From: Paenibacillus sp. FSL R7-0273
GTDB taxonomy: Bacteria; Bacillota; Bacilli; Paenibacillales; Paenibacillaceae
DNA: 64,000 nt
Direction of reading: 5' to 3'
Assembly: GCF_000758625.1 (NCBI RefSeq)
Contig: NZ_CP009283.1
Span: forward strand, 4,041,501 to 4,105,500
This document shows positions 60,170 to 64,000 of the stretch, one piece after another. A program made the translations under genes and the position numbers. A model generated the notes under the pieces. It was not told where the DNA came from. It did not search any database and worked only from the letters and a program-made list of their open reading frames with translations. Numbering within the stretch: the first letter of the stretch is position 1; the number at the start of each line of letters is the position of its first letter.

Positions 60170-61093
60170 ATGACTTATGAACTCAAAATTGATGTCTCGC
60201 CTGTCTATGAACTGATTGACAGCTTTATGTTATATGTAACGCGCAAATGGATTTCCAACCTGGACATCGGTCCTGACTGGATCCGCGATATAGACGGCCG
60301 AATTCCTCCTCAGCAGGTGTCCGCACTCCGGCAGGCAGCCGAATGGCCTTTTACCGATTATGATGTCCTGTATGTCTGGGCTTACCGCCGCCAGCCGGCC
60401 TCCAAGGTGCTGCAGTTCCTGGATGAACTGGAGAAGCAGTCACTGGAGGAGTGCTTTGAGCAGACCGCGCCGCTGTTTCCTGATTTCACATTAGAAGAAT
60501 GTGAACGGATCAAACGCGATTATCCGCCGCTCCTGCGTCTATGGTATGAGCAGTATTTCCGCCATACCGAGCAGAAGCTGCTGCCGCTTCTTATTGAGGA
60601 TGCTTCCGAGAAAAAAATGCTGGAAAGCAAAATGGGCTCTGCTGCCCTGATCGAATATGCCTCAGGCGGTGTAGTCATCGAGGATATTCCGGATCTGCAG
60701 ACAGTTGTGCTGCTGCCGACCATTCATAACCGGCCGATCAATATGTATTGCTTCTATAATACACTGATGATTATCCAGTACCCGGTCGATGTTCCTTCCG
60801 ACAACGAGGACGAGCCTCCCACTGTTCTGCTGCGCCTGACCAAGGCGCTGTCCGATCCGACCAGACTCCGGCTGCTGCGCTACGCTGCCCATGAACCCAA
60901 AACGCTGTGGGAGCTTCAGTCAGTGCTGGGCCAGACCAATGATACGATGATGCATCATCTGCTGATGCTCCGTGTTGCCGGACTGCTGCGCGTACACCTG
61001 GGCAGCGAAGGCGAAGGGAATGAGCGCTATAGTGTCCGCCCGGACGGTGCCTCCGATCTGCAGATGTTCCTGGAGTCTTATATTCGTTTATAA
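60170..61093 (+). CDS. ArsR-type winged-helix regulator with a long N-terminal domain
   Basis: A 307-residue regulator with the HTH at the C-terminus: LTKALSDPTRLRLLRYAAHEPKTLWELQSVLGQTNDTMMHHLLMLRVAGLLRVH (about 230-285) is the ArsR wing pattern. The N-terminal 220 residues (start MTYELKIDVSPVYELIDSFMLYV) form a domain I cannot name, probably ligand sensing. The ATG at 60170 has GGGGGTG upstream; an upstream ATG at 60071 would add 33 unconserved residues. Divergent from the MFS gene, and followed 57 bp later by a HAD hydrolase gene that may be co-transcribed. Confidence 0.85.
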   Translation: MTYELKIDVSPVYELIDSFMLYVTRKWISNLDIGPDWIRDIDGRIPPQQVSALRQAAEWPFTDYDVLYVWAYRRQPASKVLQFLDELEKQSLEECFEQTAPLFPDFTLEECERIKRDYPPLLRLWYEQYFRHTEQKLLPLLIEDASEKKMLESKMGSAALIEYASGGVVIEDIPDLQTVVLLPTIHNRPINMYCFYNTLMIIQYPVDVPSDNEDEPPTVLLRLTKALSDPTRLRLLRYAAHEPKTLWELQSVLGQTNDTMMHHLLMLRVAGLLRVHLGSEGEGNERYSVRPDGASDLQMFLESYIRL

Positions 61094-61150
61094 TAGCTAT
61101 ATTCAAGCAGAGAATTACTGACAAACTTACAGGTTATAGGAGTGAGCGTT

Positions 61151-61903
61151 ATGAAGTATAGGCCTCAACAAGTTATTTTTGATCTGGATGATACCCTGGT
61201 GCACTGCAATAAATATTTCGACCTCATTCTGGGCCAGTATTTCGAGCTGATGTCCGACTGGTTCGGGGAATACGGGCCGACAACCGCTGATTTCCGCAGC
61301 AAGCAGGTAGAGATCGATGTGGAAACAGTCAGCACCAGCGGCCTGGCCAGCGACAATTTCCCTAAATCGCTGATCGCCACCTACCGATTTTTCTGCGCCA
61401 AATATAACCGGACTGGCGATCCTTATCATGAGCAGCAGCTTATGAAGCTCGGACTTAGTGTCTACGACCAGGAGGTCGAAGCCTACCCGGGAATGGTGGA
61501 AACCCTTGATGCGCTCAAGCATGACGGCCATAACCTCTACCTGTACACAGGCGGAGATGACATCATTCAGCAGCGTAAAATCGAACAGATGAAGCTTGAT
61601 GTCTATTTTGACGACAGGATCTTTATCCGTCAGCATAAAAATATTGAATCGCTTGAAAATATCCTGGTCTCGCACCCGTTTGAACGCAAGCGCACCTGGA
61701 TGATCGGCAATTCCCTGCGTACTGACGTGCTTCCGGCCCTGACTGCCGGCATTAACAGCATCTATCTGAAGCAGCAGAACGAATGGCTGTACAACCTGAT
61801 TGAGCTACAGCGTGAGATGCAGCAGTCGGTTATGACGATCTCCTCCATCAGCGAGGTTCCGCCCGTCATCCGCACAGCCTCCAAGCAGCAGAATCACGGC
61901 TAA
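61151..61903 (+). CDS. HAD-family hydrolase
   Basis: A 250-residue haloacid dehalogenase-fold hydrolase: motif 1 IFDLDDTLVH with nucleophile D11 and D13, cap domain (about 20-105), motif 2 LYTGGDD, a lysine segment around 155-180, and motif 4 IGNSLRTDVLPAL. These are phosphatases or related phosphotransferases for sugar phosphates, nucleotides and similar. The ATG at 61151 has AGGAG nine bases upstream. It follows the ArsR-type gene by 57 bp. Confidence 0.88.
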   Translation: MKYRPQQVIFDLDDTLVHCNKYFDLILGQYFELMSDWFGEYGPTTADFRSKQVEIDVETVSTSGLASDNFPKSLIATYRFFCAKYNRTGDPYHEQQLMKLGLSVYDQEVEAYPGMVETLDALKHDGHNLYLYTGGDDIIQQRKIEQMKLDVYFDDRIFIRQHKNIESLENILVSHPFERKRTWMIGNSLRTDVLPALTAGINSIYLKQQNEWLYNLIELQREMQQSVMTISSISEVPPVIRTASKQQNHG

Positions 61904-62010
61904 TATTTGCCTCATTTAGTCCGGCCTCCTGTTACAAATGCCATAGGCATATTGCAGCTGCTGTGTTTATACTGTTTGAGTAGATTTTTCATCTCATTCA
62001 GGAGGTAGGA

Positions 62011-62772
62011 ATGAACAAGCAAGCTAGTCCTAACCGCACACCGAATAAGCAGTCTGCCCGGAACCACTCCGGCTCCCGTCTGCTGCCTATGCTGCTTGGC
62101 ATCATCGCTGTCATTCTGGCAATTGTACTTATCTATGTCCTTACGGACGGCAATTCCAAAGAGGACAATGTGCTCGAAGGGCTGCCGAATTACACGGATG
62201 TAAAGGGTACTATTGTGGTTGACGGTCTGAAATATGAGAAGCAGCCGCATCTGGGCAGTCCGGATGCCAAGGTCAAGGTCATTGAATTCGCTGATTTCAA
62301 ATGCCCGGCCTGCAAGAAATGGACCGAAGCCAATCTGGATAACTTCATCAGAGATTATGTGGATACCGGAAAAGCCGAGCTCTACTTCATGAACTTCGCT
62401 TTTATCGACCGCGATTCTTATTTGGCAGCCAGTGCCGGAGAAGCCATCTACAATCAGAGCAACGAGAAGTTCTGGGAGTATGTTCACGAGCTGTACATCA
62501 ATCAGGGCGACGAAAGCACCATCTGGGCCACCCAGAAATTCATCCTTAACTTCGTCAAAGAGAACATTGAAGGCATAGATTATGCCAGGTTCGAGCAGGA
62601 TGTGAAGGACCACACCTATATGTACGATGTTAAGGAGGATTTCAAAATTGCCGGAGCCTACGGCGTTAACGGTACCCCGAAATTTATGGTGGACGGCGTC
62701 CTGCTGCCCGACTCCTCTTATGAGGGACTGACGGCCGCAATTGACAGCAGTCTGGCGGAGTCTGCGAAATAA
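62011..62772 (+). CDS. DsbA/BdbD-like thiol-disulfide oxidoreductase
   Basis: A 253-residue membrane-anchored protein with an N-terminal span (about 24-45) and an extracytoplasmic DsbA-like thioredoxin domain. The redox motif is CPAC (C98 and C101), the inserted helical domain spans about 125-200, and the cis-proline loop is GTPKFMV (near 226). This is the BdbD type that oxidises cysteines in exported proteins; the usual partner BdbC is not in the window. The ATG follows AGGAGGTAGGA. Confidence 0.9.
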   Translation: MNKQASPNRTPNKQSARNHSGSRLLPMLLGIIAVILAIVLIYVLTDGNSKEDNVLEGLPNYTDVKGTIVVDGLKYEKQPHLGSPDAKVKVIEFADFKCPACKKWTEANLDNFIRDYVDTGKAELYFMNFAFIDRDSYLAASAGEAIYNQSNEKFWEYVHELYINQGDESTIWATQKFILNFVKENIEGIDYARFEQDVKDHTYMYDVKEDFKIAGAYGVNGTPKFMVDGVLLPDSSYEGLTAAIDSSLAESAK

Positions 62773-62793
62773 GTATATATCTGTGAAAAAGAG

Positions 62794-62845
62794 GAGGATG
62801 CAGCCTGCCGGGATATCCCGCGGTCAGGCTGCATCCTCTTTTTAC
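62794..62845. terminator. Bidirectional terminator
   Basis: GAGGATGCAGCCTG (62794-62807) pairs with CAGGCTGCATCCTC (62825-62838), then TTTTT on the plus strand; it also faces topB on the minus strand. Confidence 0.87.
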
Positions 62846-62868
62846 TTTTCTAACGGATCATCACGGCA

Positions 62869-64000
62869 TTATTCTATGCCTAGCTGCCCTGTATCCGTAT
62901 TGGCCAGCACCAGCTTGCCTTCCAGCGGCGAGCCGTCCTCGGCGGCCAGCTTGAGCCTGCCGGTCTTCCCCTTCTCGATCAGCGCCTTGACCTGGGTGTC
63001 TGTTAGCGTACGTCCATGGGTTTCCTTCCAGATCACAAACTTGCAGCCCTCTTTGTAATGAGAGCAGCCGTAGCCCTTGCGGCCCATGAAGATGGTGCCG
63101 CCGCAGCCCGGGCGCGGACAGCTGCCGATAATCTTCGGCCCTCCGCTCCCCTGCTCTGCAGGCTTGGCCGTTCTTGCAGCGGCCGGCTTGGCGCCGGCTC
63201 CACCGTCTCCTGCACTGCTGCGCTTGCGTGTACCGGCAGCCGGCTTATCCCCGCCTTCCTTGGAGGCTGCCCCGCTGCTCCGGCCTTTGGCGCCGGCCCG
63301 GACAGAAGGCGTCTCGCCTTCAAAGGAGGTTTTGGCCGCACGGGACTGAACCTTCACCTTGTCGACGATCATGGAAGCAAAGCGCTTCACGTTCTCCATG
63401 AACTGCCCGTCCGCCGCAGTACCCCGGGCAATTTCATTGAGCCTCCGCTCCCATTGCCCGGTCATTTCCGGTGAGGTCAGCAGCTCGATGCCCGCTCCGC
63501 GTATCAGCTCAATCGCCGTCCGCCCCTTTTGGGTGATGGCAATCTTTTTACCCTGCATTTCGACGTAGCCGACATTTTTCAGCCGCTCGATGGTTGCTGC
63601 CCGGGTTGCCGGCGTTCCGAGTCCGGAATCCTTCATGACATCGCGCAGCTCCTCATCCTCGATCTGCTTGCCCGCGCTTTCCATCGCTTTGAGCAGGGTG
63701 CCTTCTGTGTAATGCTTGGGCGGCTGCGTATCCTTCTCTTTGACCACCGCATCGCTGCACAGCACCTCATCCGCAGGAGAGATAGAGAACGGCTCATTCA
63801 CCTCGATCTCCTCTTCCTCCTCGTCGTCCTTGCCCTTTCCTTTGGCCGGCTTCGCCTTATCCTTCTTCTGGTCGGCATAAATCACCTTCCAGCCCAGACT
63901 CAGCAGCTCCTTAACCGTAGTCTTGAAGTTTTCACCTTCAACCTCCGTTATAACGGTATGCACCTTATATTCGGCGGGCGGATAGAACTGGGACAGGAAA
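62869..64000 (-). CDS. topB: DNA topoisomerase III, 3' part (runs off the window)
   Basis: The 3' end of a type IA topoisomerase gene: 376 residues are visible from FLSQFYPPAEYKVHTVITE at the right edge to the stop at 62869. It includes GTPATRAATIERLKNVGYVE, a basic Ala/Lys-rich linker, and a C-terminal zinc-finger domain (SCPRPGCGGTIFMGRKGYGCSHYKEGCKF) with a typical topA/topB C-terminal repeat. The catalytic tyrosine lies in the missing N-terminal part. TopB decatenates single-stranded crossings. There is no upstream start codon in view because the window ends, so the true start is outside. Confidence 0.9.
   Translation of the reverse strand, partial: FLSQFYPPAEYKVHTVITEVEGENFKTTVKELLSLGWKVIYADQKKDKAKPAKGKGKDDEEEEEIEVNEPFSISPADEVLCSDAVVKEKDTQPPKHYTEGTLLKAMESAGKQIEDEELRDVMKDSGLGTPATRAATIERLKNVGYVEMQGKKIAITQKGRTAIELIRGAGIELLTSPEMTGQWERRLNEIARGTAADGQFMENVKRFASMIVDKVKVQSRAAKTSFEGETPSVRAGAKGRSSGAASKEGGDKPAAGTRKRSSAGDGGAGAKPAAARTAKPAEQGSGGPKIIGSCPRPGCGGTIFMGRKGYGCSHYKEGCKFVIWKETHGRTLTDTQVKALIEKGKTGRLKLAAEDGSPLEGKLVLANTDTGQLGIE

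Overview
The window looks like an ordinary chromosomal stretch of a low-to-mid-GC, spore-former-type Firmicute, most likely a Paenibacillus. The reasons are strong AGGAGG-type ribosome binding sites, frequent TTG and GTG starts, and Firmicute families such as XerS, a PyrK/PyrD type 1B pair, NamA, GlgA/GlgB/GlgC, WYL regulators, a 3D/LysM wall protein and a GH113 mannanase-like enzyme. There are no rRNA or tRNA genes, no recognisable insertion sequence, no prophage block and no CRISPR array. Species-level identification is inference.

Layout. 1-5.3 kb: small cysteine protein, PPOX flavoprotein, amino-acid permease with a beta-propeller lipoprotein, lactate dehydrogenase. 5.3-9.8 kb: GH113-like glycosidase, a tyrosine recombinase translationally coupled to a LysR regulator, and a divergent YjeH-like amino-acid exporter. 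9.8-17 kb: lipoprotein, HSL-type esterase, Leu-rich repeat protein, frameshifted PQQ-propeller gene, DUF4184 protein, aminotransferase, and a small XRE regulator/membrane protein pair preceded by two 20-bp palindromes. 17-26 kb: histidine phosphatase, zinc-ribbon microprotein, CDF transporter, aldo/keto reductase, SgrR-like regulator divergent from an MFS exporter, WYL regulator, Gfo/Idh/MocA oxidoreductase. 26-31 kb: AbrB-type permease, GNAT, XerS, pentapeptide protein and cupin, flanked by a 27-bp near-perfect direct repeat whose right copy overlaps the 3' end of mobB. 31-38 kb: moeA-mobB, then LpdD-like/PspA/DUF350/DUF4178, then pyrK-pyrD and namA. 38-46 kb: deacetylase, 3D/LysM protein, ppk and ppx with overlapping 3' ends, and a polar amino-acid ABC importer. 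46-54.5 kb: GH13_20 enzyme, DUF4334 protein, a 750-bp repeat-rich spacer, and glgB-glgA divergent from glgC. 54.5-64 kb: an operon of PhnC-like ATPase, VCBS-type lipoprotein, response regulator and histidine kinase, then MFS/ArsR divergent pair, HAD hydrolase, BdbD-like thiol oxidoreductase, and the 3' part of topB running off the right edge.

How genes work together. Clear functional sets are polyphosphate metabolism (ppk/ppx with a PhoP-box-like element before ppk), glycogen synthesis (glgC, glgA, glgB) next to a maltodextrin hydrolase, molybdopterin maturation (moeA-mobB), the DHODH holoenzyme (pyrK-pyrD), an amino-acid importer (substrate-binding protein, permease, ATPase), and a PspA-centred envelope-stress cluster. 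The least conventional units are the orphan ATPase/lipoprotein/two-component operon (54.6-58.8 kb), the PspA cluster, the recombinase coupled to LysR, and the direct-repeat-flanked xerS segment.
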